Translations under genes and position numbers: made by a program | The notes under the pieces: generated by a model | Databases searched by the model: none | What the model was told of the DNA's origin: nothing | What the model saw: the letters and a program-made list of their open reading frames with translations, nothing else | IMG/VR virus record: IMGVR_UViG_3300010412_000053 | Coordinates: 1 to 32,723 of that record | DNA from: a virus | Strand: one strand, 5' to 3' | Length of the DNA stretch: 32,723 bases | Shown: positions 15,532-23,405 of the stretch, piece by piece | Layout: each line of letters opens with the position of its first letter | How positions within the stretch are numbered: the first letter of the stretch is position 1

Positions 15532-16502
15532 TGTACAAAGTTTTAGTAGTAGGAGATCCGCATGTTCAAGTTTCAAATCTGAAAGATTCAGAGAAACTGA
15601 TGGATTTTATTATAAAAACTGCTAAAGAAAAAGAAGTACATTCTATAGTATTTTTAGGTGATCTATTTCATACTCATGCTGTTAAAAGAACGGAAGTGGA
15701 AGATTTCTGGTCTAGAGCTTTTAATTTAATTGAAAAAGAAGACATTAGGTGTAATGTTTTGGTTGGAAATCACGATCAAGTCGGATCTAAAGAAAAAGAA
15801 CAATTAATTAATTCTTTAAATGTGTTTGGGGATACAGGTTTAAGAACTATTATAAACAAACCTGTAATATTATATAATATAGCATATATTCCCTATCATA
15901 GTAATCATAATGATTTTTTAAAAGCAGCTCAGGACTTATATAATGATGGAGCTACTGAATTATTAATTGCTCATCAAACTTTTACAGGTGCTCAATACGA
16001 AAATGGTTTTTTTAGCGAAGAAGGTATTGATCCTGAATTAATACCACAAAAACAAATACTTAGCGGTCACATCCACAAAAGCCAGCAAGTAGGGAAATGT
16101 TTTTATCCAGGAACTCCTAAATGGGATACTATGGCAGATGCAAATCAAGAAAAAGGCATCTGGATTTTTAGTCACACAACCGATGGCCAATACGTTGACA
16201 AAGAATTCATTTCAACAGATAATATAGTAACACCTATTACAAGTTATGAAATTAAAGAAGGTGATATTGTTCCTGTTATTAATCCTTCGGCTAGAAACTA
16301 TATTACTTTAGAAGGAAAAACAGTCTGGATCAATAAAATGAAAAAAGAATTTAAAAATTGTAACATTAAAATAAAACCTACAGATAAAAGTATCAGTAAA
16401 ATAAATACAAGTTCTACAATTGATAAATACTTAGAAAACGAATTTGAACCTATTGCCTCTGTATCTAAAGAAGAACTGAAGGAATTTTTAAGAAATATAT
16501 GA
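15531..16502 (+). CDS. SbcD/gp47/Mre11-like recombination nuclease
   Basis: This is the metallophosphoesterase subunit of an SbcCD-type nuclease that processes DNA ends for recombination-dependent replication. Metal-binding motifs appear in order: GDPH (D9, H11), LGDLFH (D44), VGNHDQ (N80, H81), AHQTF (H148) and SGHIHKS (H180, H182). At 323 residues it is close to T4 gp47 (339). It overlaps the stop of the GroES-like gene (TAATG) and runs by ATGA into the next gene. Its ATPase partner is encoded at 18800-20848, five genes further on. The family call is firm. Confidence 0.88.
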   Translation: MYKVLVVGDPHVQVSNLKDSEKLMDFIIKTAKEKEVHSIVFLGDLFHTHAVKRTEVEDFWSRAFNLIEKEDIRCNVLVGNHDQVGSKEKEQLINSLNVFGDTGLRTIINKPVILYNIAYIPYHSNHNDFLKAAQDLYNDGATELLIAHQTFTGAQYENGFFSEEGIDPELIPQKQILSGHIHKSQQVGKCFYPGTPKWDTMADANQEKGIWIFSHTTDGQYVDKEFISTDNIVTPITSYEIKEGDIVPVINPSARNYITLEGKTVWINKMKKEFKNCNIKIKPTDKSISKINTSSTIDKYLENEFEPIASVSKEELKEFLRNI

Positions 16503-16873
16503 AAAATACAACAGCAATATTAGACGATATGAGAAAAATCACCATAATTACAGGTGAAATTTCAAGTGTACACGAACAAAGTCTTACAAAATGGCCTTAT
16601 ATAGTTTTTGACAATGTAAAAGGTGTTGAAATTAAATACGACCTAAGTAAGCAAGCACAAGAAGATTTGAAAGGTAATAGTGTAGATTTTTATATAACAC
16701 TACCTACAGAAATGGAGGACACTTCTAATATCGAAGGTTTTGATTTTAGATGTAAAACCCTAACCCTATGGGTAGCAGATATGTTCTGGACTGATATTAA
16801 AGTTAGTGTATTTATAAACGATAAATTAAAGTATAAATCAAAAGAGGATGAAAGTGGACTTAAGCAAAATTGA
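16499..16873 (+). CDS. Unrecognised 124-aa protein
   Basis: I do not recognise this protein. It is a mix of predicted strands and short helices, with aromatic residues clustered at LTLWVADMFWTDIKVSVFIN (about 88-107). It has no signal peptide or membrane span. It overlaps SbcD by ATGA and its 3' end overlaps the next gene, so all three are translated together. Position between a recombination nuclease and a small-terminase-like protein gives no firm clue. Confidence 0.6.
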   Translation: MKNTTAILDDMRKITIITGEISSVHEQSLTKWPYIVFDNVKGVEIKYDLSKQAQEDLKGNSVDFYITLPTEMEDTSNIEGFDFRCKTLTLWVADMFWTDIKVSVFINDKLKYKSKEDESGLKQN

Positions 16874-17486
16874 TAATGATTTTACTGATGATGAAAGTCA
16901 ACGAATAAACACCTTTGTATCCAACGGATTAATCGGTCTTGAAGTTGTTGTTAAAGATGAACATAAAGTAAATTCTTTGTTCAGTCTATATATGTCTGGG
17001 AAAAGTTATGAAGAAATAAGCAAAATTACCAGAGTAAAGAAAGATATTGTATTATATTTAGCTGCAAAAATGCAATGGTACGAAAAAAGAATGACATATC
17101 TTGAAGATATTCAAAAACAAATATCAAAAAAGTTAACAAACACAAGAGTTGAAAGTCTTAATTTTATTGCAGACTTAATTAGCTGTCACCATAAATATTA
17201 TGGGGATGAAATAAATAGATTTTTAGAAACTAATGATAGGACTATTATAGAGAACTTAGACATGAAAGCTTTAGGTCAGTATTTTAAAAGTATTGAAATT
17301 TTAGAAAAAATACTAAACCCTACTAATGTTACTCCAAGAGGATCTGGTACAGGGACTACTATTAATATTAATGCTGCTGGAAGTAAAATAGAAACTACAG
17401 ATAATACTGTAGATATTACTCCAAATAATACAGGGGATATATTAAAAGCATTAGCTTCTCTAAAAGATAAAAGTAAAAAAGACTAA
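16848..17486 (+). CDS. HTH DNA-binding protein, possible small terminase subunit
   Basis: It may recognise phage DNA for packaging. The N-terminal half contains a helix-turn-helix-like stretch, SLYMSGKSYEEISKITRVKK (about 46-65), followed by MQWYEKRMTYLEDIQKQISK, then a helical middle suited to oligomerisation, a short TTININAAG segment and a helical C-terminus. This layout recalls small terminases. Against it, the gene lies about 9 kb from the large terminase. GTG 16854 may be the true start, because AGAGG (16843-16847) is 6 nt from GTG but touches ATG 16848. A transcription regulator is the main alternative. A promoter and the protease gene follow. Confidence 0.45.
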   Translation: MKVDLSKIDNDFTDDESQRINTFVSNGLIGLEVVVKDEHKVNSLFSLYMSGKSYEEISKITRVKKDIVLYLAAKMQWYEKRMTYLEDIQKQISKKLTNTRVESLNFIADLISCHHKYYGDEINRFLETNDRTIIENLDMKALGQYFKSIEILEKILNPTNVTPRGSGTGTTININAAGSKIETTDNTVDITPNNTGDILKALASLKDKSKKD

Positions 17487-17497
17487 CCTTAAAGGTT
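17485..17497 (+). other. Short hairpin overlapping the stop codon
   Basis: AACCT-TAA-AGGTT forms a 5-bp stem that includes the last bases of the TAA stop. It is followed by a T-rich but interrupted stretch and then a promoter. It could be a weak terminator; the stem is too short to be sure. Confidence 0.3.
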
Positions 17498-17502
17498 ATT
17501 TG

Positions 17503-17511
17503 TGATATTAT
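17503..17511 (+). promoter_or_regulatory. Extended -10 promoter TGATATTAT (copy 5)
   Basis: TG-A-TATTAT lies 38 nt before the protease ATG. The expected start near 17518 gives a 31-nt leader with AAAGGAG just before ATG 17549. The -35 position lacks a match to TTGACA. Confidence 0.75.
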
Positions 17512-17548
17512 AATATTACAAGAATATTTTCTCAACAAAGGAGATCGA

Positions 17549-18508
17549 ATGAGAATTATTTTATTATTAGCTATTTTCTTGAATCTCACGCTGTCAACAG
17601 CTAAGGCAGCTCAAAAAGAGATTATCTTAACAAAAGACAATATCGCCACACTGACTGATGTTGTTACTGACGAGTCAGTTTCTAAATTAATCGGTGAAAT
17701 CAGAAGAATGGATTCACAACTTCCAAGCGGATACCCTATCTACTTATTCTTATCTACTCCTGGTGGAAGTATTCAGGCAGGTCTTGAATTAATCGAATTT
17801 ACAAAAGGTGTAAACAGACCTATTCATACTGTTACTCTTTTTGCAGCATCTATGGGATTTCAGATTGCTCAAAATTTAGGTGATAGATACATCCTTCAAT
17901 ATGGTGTATTAATGAGTCACAAAGCTTCAGGTGGATTTGATGGGGAATTCGGTGGAGAAGCAAGTCAATTAGATTCTAGGTACGGCTTATGGCTTCGTAG
18001 ATTAAAAGAAATGGATACAAAAACTGTAGAAAGAACTAACGGCAAAAAGACATTAAAACAATACCAATCAGAGTACGACAATGAACTTTGGTTAAATGGT
18101 AAAGAAGCTGTTGAAAATGGGTATGCTGATGAGGTTGTTACAGTTAGATGTTCTTCTGATTTAAGCGGAGAAAGAGTTGAAAACGTATTTTCTACGGGTA
18201 TGAGTTTGATTGTTACTTTTGATGCTTGTCCTTTAAGAACTGCTCCTATTTCTGTTACAGCACAAGTTAGAACAAATAAAGGTCTTATGTCTTTAAATGA
18301 TTTTGTTGCTAAAGGTGGTAGTTTTCAAGGTAAAACACATAATACTTGGGATAGTTCAAATTCTTCTCAAAAAGATGAGTTATATTCTTTAGAAGAAAAC
18401 TTATCTGTTGCTTCTATTGAAAAAGCTGTTAGAGATTATAAGAACAATGTGTTGAATAAAAAGAAAAATATTGTTAAAATGAGTTTTAAGAACTTTGTAA
18501 CGGAATAA
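17549..18508 (+). CDS. ClpP-like serine protease with a signal peptide
   Basis: This appears to be a ClpP-fold serine protease that is exported. Residues 1-20 form a signal peptide: basic start, hydrophobic IILLLAIFLNLTL, and AKA before AQKE as cleavage site. The ClpP-type fold follows: FLSTPGGSIQAG (67-78, oxyanion region), nucleophile Ser101 in FAASMG, and His124 in LMSHKASGG. At the position of the catalytic Asp, before WLNGKEAVENGYADEV, the sequence has Glu179. About 120 extra C-terminal residues have no recognised domain. It has its own promoter and ribosome binding site. Possible roles include envelope or lysis functions, or virion maturation if the leader is not cleaved. ClpP normally works with a cytoplasmic ATPase, which makes export odd. 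Confidence 0.78.
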   Translation: MRIILLLAIFLNLTLSTAKAAQKEIILTKDNIATLTDVVTDESVSKLIGEIRRMDSQLPSGYPIYLFLSTPGGSIQAGLELIEFTKGVNRPIHTVTLFAASMGFQIAQNLGDRYILQYGVLMSHKASGGFDGEFGGEASQLDSRYGLWLRRLKEMDTKTVERTNGKKTLKQYQSEYDNELWLNGKEAVENGYADEVVTVRCSSDLSGERVENVFSTGMSLIVTFDACPLRTAPISVTAQVRTNKGLMSLNDFVAKGGSFQGKTHNTWDSSNSSQKDELYSLEENLSVASIEKAVRDYKNNVLNKKKNIVKMSFKNFVTE

Positions 18509-18510
18509 TA

Positions 18511-18786
18511 ATGCCAAGAATATTGTATATCTGTAATAAATGTAGAAAAGAAAATAAAAGATTTTTTAAGTCTAGCATAGAAATACAAAACAAATTAGAA
18601 TGTAATTGTGGTGGAGAGCTTGAAAGACAACTCTCTTCCCCTTCTCAAAGAAGTAAAATGGTAATAGACAACGGCGTACAGGCAAAAGCTGTTGAATTAG
18701 ATAGAGAGATTGTCGAAATCATTGAAGATAGAGAAAAATCTCAATTAAAAAAACGTGGTGACTCTGTAATTGAAAATCTAAAGTAA
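18511..18786 (+). CDS. Small zinc-ribbon protein
   Basis: The 91-residue protein has an N-terminal zinc-ribbon-like motif: CNKC (8-11) and CNC (about 31-33), with the spacing of FmdB-type ribbons. The rest is a charged, probably helical tail. It starts 2 nt after the protease stop and ends 13 nt before the SbcC-like gene. No strong ribosome binding site is visible, so coupling to the protease gene is likely. It may bind DNA or a protein partner; this cannot be told from sequence. Confidence 0.65.
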   Translation: MPRILYICNKCRKENKRFFKSSIEIQNKLECNCGGELERQLSSPSQRSKMVIDNGVQAKAVELDREIVEIIEDREKSQLKKRGDSVIENLK

Positions 18787-18799
18787 ACGGAATTATTAG

Positions 18800-20848
18800 A
18801 TGCTTAATTTAAAAAAATACTCTTTTTCTGGAATAGGACGTTTTGCAGAAAAACAGACAATAGATTTAGAATCAAGATCCCATCTAATTCAAATAGATGG
18901 TCAAAATATGAATACAGGAGGTTCTTCTGGTGCAGGAAAATCAACTACAGTAGAAGCTCTAGCCTTTCTTTTAGGGATTAGCGAAATCCCAGCAACTCAA
19001 CTACAATCAAGAATAACAGACGATCCAATATGGGTACAAGGTGAATTTGAAGGTGGTATCACAATAACACGATCAAAAAAAGACGGATTAGTTATTGAAA
19101 CACCTGAAGAAACAGTATCAGGTAATAGTAAATTAGCAGAAGAAAAATTGGATGAAATCATTGGGGTAAATAGAGATTTACTGAAAACAATGTGCTATAA
19201 GAGACAAAAACAGGGAGGGTTCTTTTTAAACCTAACTCCTAAACAATCTTATGACTTCCTAACACAATGTCTTGATTTAAAAGAATATCAAGCTAAAATT
19301 AATACCTTAGAAGATTTGTTAAAAACAAAATACAAGCCAAGAAAGATAGAACTGGAAAGTAGTTCAAAAACTCTTACAGACAGTATTTCTCAGCTAAAAA
19401 TATTGCTAGAACAGAAAATTAAACCTTCCCCAATCGAAACAGAAGATTCAACATCTGTAGAGTTAGCATTAAATGTTTTGAAACAAAAACAAGAAGGAAT
19501 AAAAAAACAATATGAATCAAGCACAGAAGAACTAGGTAAAAAACCTACAATGTCTCAAGAGGTTTTTTTTGACAAAGAAATCGAGCTAAATACTATTAAC
19601 GAAGAAATAGTTAAAACAAATATAACAATAAATAGAAATATAGTAAATAAAGGGATTGAAATTGAACAAGCCCTTTCAGCAATTAATAAAATTAGAGAAA
19701 AAATAAACGAAACTAATACTCTAAAGAACAGGATGGTAGAGATTGATAAAGAAGCTATAGAATTAGAAAAACAAAGAGATCACCTATCTCAAGGGAATTG
19801 TCCTACTTGTTTAAGGGAGTGGAATACAGAATCTACTCAACAAAAAATAGAAGCTCTTACATTGCAAATAAATGAAAAGAAAAATACGGTACAATCTTAT
19901 ATTAAAGAAGTAGAAAAAATACCTCATTATAAGATGATGGAATCTAAGGCGTTAGAATTATTAGAACAAAAGAAAAATCTAAAGATAAATGTTTTGGAAG
20001 AGAAAGATCTTGAAGATTTAAAGGAAAAACAAAGAGTTCTTTTAAATGAAAAAGAAAATATCAATTCTGTTGAAAAACAAAAATATTTAGAAAAATTAAA
20101 CGAATGGAATCAAAAAAACTCACAAATATTAGAAATTTACAATTCTAACAAATCAAAAATTGATGAGCAATTTGTTATGCTTAATCGTCAATTAGATAAG
20201 ATTAAAAACGACAAAATTAACTACGAAAATGCTTTAAAAACTTATGAAACAGACTGTAAAAATATTCAAGATAAAATTAACTTAAACACAACAGAACTGT
20301 CTTTTCAATTAGAAGAATTAAATAAAATACAAAAAAATACTATTTTATCTGAAGAATCTATAAGATTAATTAAAAATTTTACCTTACAAAAATTCCAAGA
20401 CACTTTAGAATACATAGGACAAAGAGCTACCGAAATCATAAACATGATACCTAATATGTCAAATGCTGTTATTTATTTTGAAAACAGTAAGGAAACTAAG
20501 TCAGGAAATATAAAAAATGAAGTAAATGCCATTATTAATTTGGAGGGTGATAGTTCAGTCCCTATTAAAACGCTTTCGGGTGGAGAAAGAACTTCAGCAG
20601 ATTTTGCTATAGATTTAGCTGTAGGAGAAATGATTGAAAATATGACTCAAAAAGGTGTTAATTTCTTTATAATTGACGAAGGATTTGATGGATTGGATTC
20701 TGTATCAAAAATTGAATGTTTAGAAATTTTAAAGAACTTAAACACAGACAAAAAAATACTCATGGTAGATCATTCTTCTGAGGTTAAAGAAATGTTACAT
20801 GATACTATAATTGTAAAGAGAGTAGGGGAGAAAAGTTTTATACAATGA
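18800..20848 (+). CDS. SbcC/gp46/Rad50-like SMC-type ATPase
   Basis: This is the ATPase subunit that pairs with the SbcD-like nuclease to process DNA ends. Of 682 residues, the N-terminal ABC half has Walker A GSSGAGKST near residues 41-49. Two long coiled-coil arms flank a zinc hook CPTC at C334-C337. The C-terminal half has the ABC signature KTLSGGERTS (about 590-600) and Walker B FFIIDEGFDGLD (about 618-629). It is longer than T4 gp46 (560), mainly through the coiled coil. It overlaps the next gene by ATGA. Domain order and motifs are complete, so it should be functional. Confidence 0.92.
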   Translation: MLNLKKYSFSGIGRFAEKQTIDLESRSHLIQIDGQNMNTGGSSGAGKSTTVEALAFLLGISEIPATQLQSRITDDPIWVQGEFEGGITITRSKKDGLVIETPEETVSGNSKLAEEKLDEIIGVNRDLLKTMCYKRQKQGGFFLNLTPKQSYDFLTQCLDLKEYQAKINTLEDLLKTKYKPRKIELESSSKTLTDSISQLKILLEQKIKPSPIETEDSTSVELALNVLKQKQEGIKKQYESSTEELGKKPTMSQEVFFDKEIELNTINEEIVKTNITINRNIVNKGIEIEQALSAINKIREKINETNTLKNRMVEIDKEAIELEKQRDHLSQGNCPTCLREWNTESTQQKIEALTLQINEKKNTVQSYIKEVEKIPHYKMMESKALELLEQKKNLKINVLEEKDLEDLKEKQRVLLNEKENINSVEKQKYLEKLNEWNQKNSQILEIYNSNKSKIDEQFVMLNRQLDKIKNDKINYENALKTYETDCKNIQDKINLNTTELSFQLEELNKIQKNTILSEESIRLIKNFTLQKFQDTLEYIGQRATEIINMIPNMSNAVIYFENSKETKSGNIKNEVNAIINLEGDSSVPIKTLSGGERTSADFAIDLAVGEMIENMTQKGVNFFIIDEGFDGLDSVSKIECLEILKNLNTDKKILMVDHSSEVKEMLHDTIIVKRVGEKSFIQ

Positions 20849-21198
20849 ATACACCAGAAAGAGAAATGGAGCTAGATATTCAAAAAGCAATCCAAGAAAT
20901 GCACAAAAAATCGGATACCGATAAGGCATTGATTTTAAAAGAATTGCTTGATAAATATATAGAAAAAACCACATCGGATCATTCTATGGGGCCTCTTGAT
21001 TTGTTAGAAATTATTCAAAACGCTAAAAATAATTTTTCTACGCAAAAAATGCCTATTTATTTAGGAGAAAGAAAAAAGAAGGTAGATCCTTCTGATCTTC
21101 CTAATTTGTGTGTAGTTGAATCTACTATAAGTTATTTAAACAAACATCATTGTCTTAGAAAAATAGCAAAATTTGACAAACGTGATGATTCATTTTAG
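20845..21198 (+). CDS. Unrecognised 117-aa protein
   Basis: I do not recognise this protein. It is mostly helical and charged, with a moderately conserved-looking centre GPLDLLEIIQNAKNNF (about 49-64) and a C-terminal stretch with two histidines and a cysteine (NKHHCLRK). It has no signal peptide or membrane span. It starts with ATGA overlap to the SbcC-like gene, so translation is coupled, and it may be an accessory of the recombination machinery, by position only. Confidence 0.6.
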   Translation: MNTPEREMELDIQKAIQEMHKKSDTDKALILKELLDKYIEKTTSDHSMGPLDLLEIIQNAKNNFSTQKMPIYLGERKKKVDPSDLPNLCVVESTISYLNKHHCLRKIAKFDKRDDSF

Positions 21199-21206
21199 GA
21201 GAAAAT

Positions 21207-21707
21207 ATGTCTAAAAAAACTATTGATGAAATTGTTGAAGAAAAAATGCCTACCTTTGCAAATATGATTAAAGATATGAAAACAAAGGATGAACTAGAGA
21301 AGTCGCTGGTTATCTATCTTAGAGAAAAAGAAGGCTTAATTATTCAAAAAAATAGAGATGAAGAATTGGTTCAATTAAAAGAAAGAAAAGCCAAGATTTC
21401 AAAACCTTACAATCAGACTATTTCTGCACTTAAAAACATGATGGAATGTGTTTATAAGTTTGGTCATAAATTTGAAGCGGATTTAAAAGACGAATTTGAA
21501 AAAAATCTAGTAGCATATTCTAGACAGTTATCTGACGTTAAATTACAAAAAGATAAAGACAAAGAACTTAATGCTATTAATGAAATGATTAAAGAAATTA
21601 ATGAGGACTATGACCCTACAATTAAAACATTAGAATTGAAATCTGAATATGTATCTTTTATGCTAAAAGAAAGGTTTGGAGTAGATGCCCCGAAAGTCGA
21701 AATCTAA
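21207..21707 (+). CDS. Helical protein with an internal duplication
   Basis: The 166-residue, highly charged protein seems built from two copies of one helical unit, about 67 residues apart. The first has KNRDEELVQLKERKAKISKP (48-67) then YNQTI; the second has KDKDKELNAINEMIKEINED (115-134) then YDPTI. Each is followed by a helix with an aromatic residue. This suggests two helical hairpins, possibly a DNA- or protein-binding scaffold. It begins with TAGGAGA before ATG 21207, and its last 23 nt overlap the HNH gene. The family is not recognised. Confidence 0.65.
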   Translation: MSKKTIDEIVEEKMPTFANMIKDMKTKDELEKSLVIYLREKEGLIIQKNRDEELVQLKERKAKISKPYNQTISALKNMMECVYKFGHKFEADLKDEFEKNLVAYSRQLSDVKLQKDKDKELNAINEMIKEINEDYDPTIKTLELKSEYVSFMLKERFGVDAPKVEI

Positions 21708-22311
21708 GAAACAAGATTTAAAACCACCTACTCCAGATATAGTCAAAAAAAGACTAATAAAAGGAGGGATTCGTAGGGTTTTTAGGCAGTCTATAGAGAT
21801 GAGGACTGTTCTTCAAAACGCTAGAGTTGAACTTCCTCCTAAAACATTAAAATCAGGAGAAGTAGGAAAGAAAAATCAAGTAAGATATAAATGTTCTGTA
21901 TGCGGCAATCTTTTTTCACAAAAGAATGTTGCTGTTGATCATATTGATCCTGTAATACCCCTTCATAAGTCGGAAGAAGAACTCTCAATTGATGAAATGG
22001 CGTATAGAATATGGTGCGATATAGATAACTTACAGGTTATTTGTAATACAAAACTTAAAGATAATGGTGGTGTTCCTAGTTGTCACAAGGTAAAAACTGA
22101 CGAAGAAAACTTTATCAGAAAAAGACTAAAAGAAACCTACCCAACTATGACAGAAGATCCGAATATATGGCCATACGAGGCTTTAATAGAAGAATCAAAA
22201 TTAGCTTATAAGGTTTATCTTATAGAAAAAGAACAAGAAAGAATGGAAAAAGAAAGAAGAAAACTAGATAGAGAAGCTAAAAGAAGAGAGAAGCAGGAGA
22301 AAAAGAAATGA
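21685..22311 (+). CDS. HNH endonuclease
   Basis: This is an HNH-type DNA nuclease. The core lies at about residues 70-135: a zinc pair CSVCG, then VAVDHIDPVIPL with the catalytic His in the DH pair, then NLQVICNTKLKDNGG and SCHK supplying the second cysteine-containing zinc site and last histidine. The N-terminus is basic, and the C-terminus is a long Lys/Arg/Glu helix. It starts inside the previous gene with GGAG 3 nt upstream, and overlaps the next gene by ATGA. It is integrated in the operon by overlaps on both sides, so a housekeeping role in phage DNA processing seems as likely as a homing endonuclease. Confidence 0.82.
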   Translation: MPRKSKSKKQDLKPPTPDIVKKRLIKGGIRRVFRQSIEMRTVLQNARVELPPKTLKSGEVGKKNQVRYKCSVCGNLFSQKNVAVDHIDPVIPLHKSEEELSIDEMAYRIWCDIDNLQVICNTKLKDNGGVPSCHKVKTDEENFIRKRLKETYPTMTEDPNIWPYEALIEESKLAYKVYLIEKEQERMEKERRKLDREAKRREKQEKKK

Positions 22312-22547
22312 ACACAAAACTTATGACTCACGAAGAAGCTGTTGTTCGGCTAAAACAACTTGAAATAAATCAGAGACTCCTTAAAGCCTCTAGAGATATG
22401 CACTTTAAAAGTTCTGTACCTAAAGCTTCAATTTGTCAAAAAAACTTGGAAGAAAACAAAAAAGAAATTAACTTATTATTAAGCGTAGTATTCTGGCACA
22501 AATTAGCTAAAAAAATGCACTTTCAATTATCTGAAAAAGAAAAATAA
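22308..22547 (+). CDS. Unrecognised small helical protein (79 aa)
   Basis: This is a short helical protein with leucine-spaced N-terminal helix MTHEEAVVRLKQLEINQRLL, which could form a coiled coil, and a C-terminal segment with VVFWHKLAKKMHFQ. It overlaps the HNH gene by ATGA and shares the A of TAATG with the membrane protein gene that follows. This tight overlap on both sides supports it as a real gene. Function unknown. Confidence 0.6.
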   Translation: MNTKLMTHEEAVVRLKQLEINQRLLKASRDMHFKSSVPKASICQKNLEENKKEINLLLSVVFWHKLAKKMHFQLSEKEK

Positions 22548-23350
22548 TGGAAAATAAAGATAAAATAGAAGAAAAAATCAAATCTATCAGATCTCAGTAT
22601 AAATCTGAGTTAGATAAAGAAAAAGACGATACAGAGTCTTTCTTAGATCAATTTAACGATCTAATTAGAGCTATTTTCAATGATTCTTCAATCACTATAT
22701 ATGAAACATTAGATAAAGATAAGTTAGAAAAATGGAGAAAAAGATCTTTTTATAGAAAGTTTAAAAATTTTTTAAATTTTAATTATAAAAACTTGTTTTA
22801 TATTGCATTGCTTATAACAATAACAGGTTTCCTAGTTAGTGAGGCTTTAGAATTCTATGCTCTAGATGGAATAATTACAACAAAAACATATATCAAAGCT
22901 ATTTTAACAGAATTGTGTTTTATATTTCTTTCAGGGTACAGATCTGATTCAAAAATTCAAGCACTTGGAGTAGGGGCCTTAAGGGTTGGTATTTTTTGTT
23001 TAATGGTGTTCGTTATTACTTCTAGAACATTTATGGATAGTACAAAAAATTCAAGTAATACCAATGCAATACAAGAACAGATACTTATTATACAAGAGCA
23101 AATACAACAAAAAGAAGAAAATATCGTATATTATAGAGATGTTAAAAAGTGGTCAAATACTGCTAAACAATTAATCAAAGAAAAAGACGAATTAGTAAAA
23201 AATTTAATAGAATTAAAACAAAAACAAGCATCTGGAGCAACTGTTCAAGTATCTGAATTAATTAGATATAAGGCCTATGGTAATGCTTTCTTTAGAATAC
23301 TATTATTATTTATATCTATTTTGATTACAAGACGAATTTTTTCTTTCTAA
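22547..23350 (+). CDS. Multi-pass membrane protein with coiled coil
   Basis: This is an unrecognised inner-membrane protein of 267 residues. A charged N-terminal region of ~80 residues is followed by hydrophobic segments at about 84-103 (NLFYIALLITITGFLVSEAL), 118-132 (AILTELCFIFLSGY), 143-160 (ALRVGIFCLMVFVITS) and 249-264 (FFRILLLFISILI). A Gln/Lys/Glu coiled coil lies between the third and fourth segments (about 172-225). Four spans would place both ends in the cytoplasm. It ends the cluster; an extended -10 promoter for nrdB begins 13 nt later. Roles in superinfection exclusion, lysis control or anchoring of phage complexes are all possible and unproven. Confidence 0.7.
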   Translation: MENKDKIEEKIKSIRSQYKSELDKEKDDTESFLDQFNDLIRAIFNDSSITIYETLDKDKLEKWRKRSFYRKFKNFLNFNYKNLFYIALLITITGFLVSEALEFYALDGIITTKTYIKAILTELCFIFLSGYRSDSKIQALGVGALRVGIFCLMVFVITSRTFMDSTKNSSNTNAIQEQILIIQEQIQQKEENIVYYRDVKKWSNTAKQLIKEKDELVKNLIELKQKQASGATVQVSELIRYKAYGNAFFRILLLFISILITRRIFSF

Positions 23351-23363
23351 AATACAAAAAAAA

Positions 23364-23372
23364 TGATATTAT
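23364..23372 (+). promoter_or_regulatory. Extended -10 promoter TGATATTAT (copy 6)
   Basis: TG-A-TATTAT precedes the ribonucleotide reductase genes. The expected start near 23379 leaves a 27-nt leader carrying AAAGGGGA before ATG 23406. No -35 box is evident upstream. Confidence 0.75.
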
Positions 23373-23405
23373 TAATTGAAAACAAAAACAACAGAAAGGG
23401 GAAAT

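Noticed and set aside
20800-20808. TGATACTAT match near the end of the SbcC-like gene, 37 nt before the next ATG.
   Set aside because: It is inside coding sequence and the next gene overlaps by ATGA, so coupled translation explains expression. It remains a weak candidate for an internal promoter.
23376-23405. Upstream extension of nrdB to a TTG codon.
   Set aside because: The TTG lies in the promoter spacer, before the predicted transcript start. ATG 23406 has an ideal ribosome binding site.
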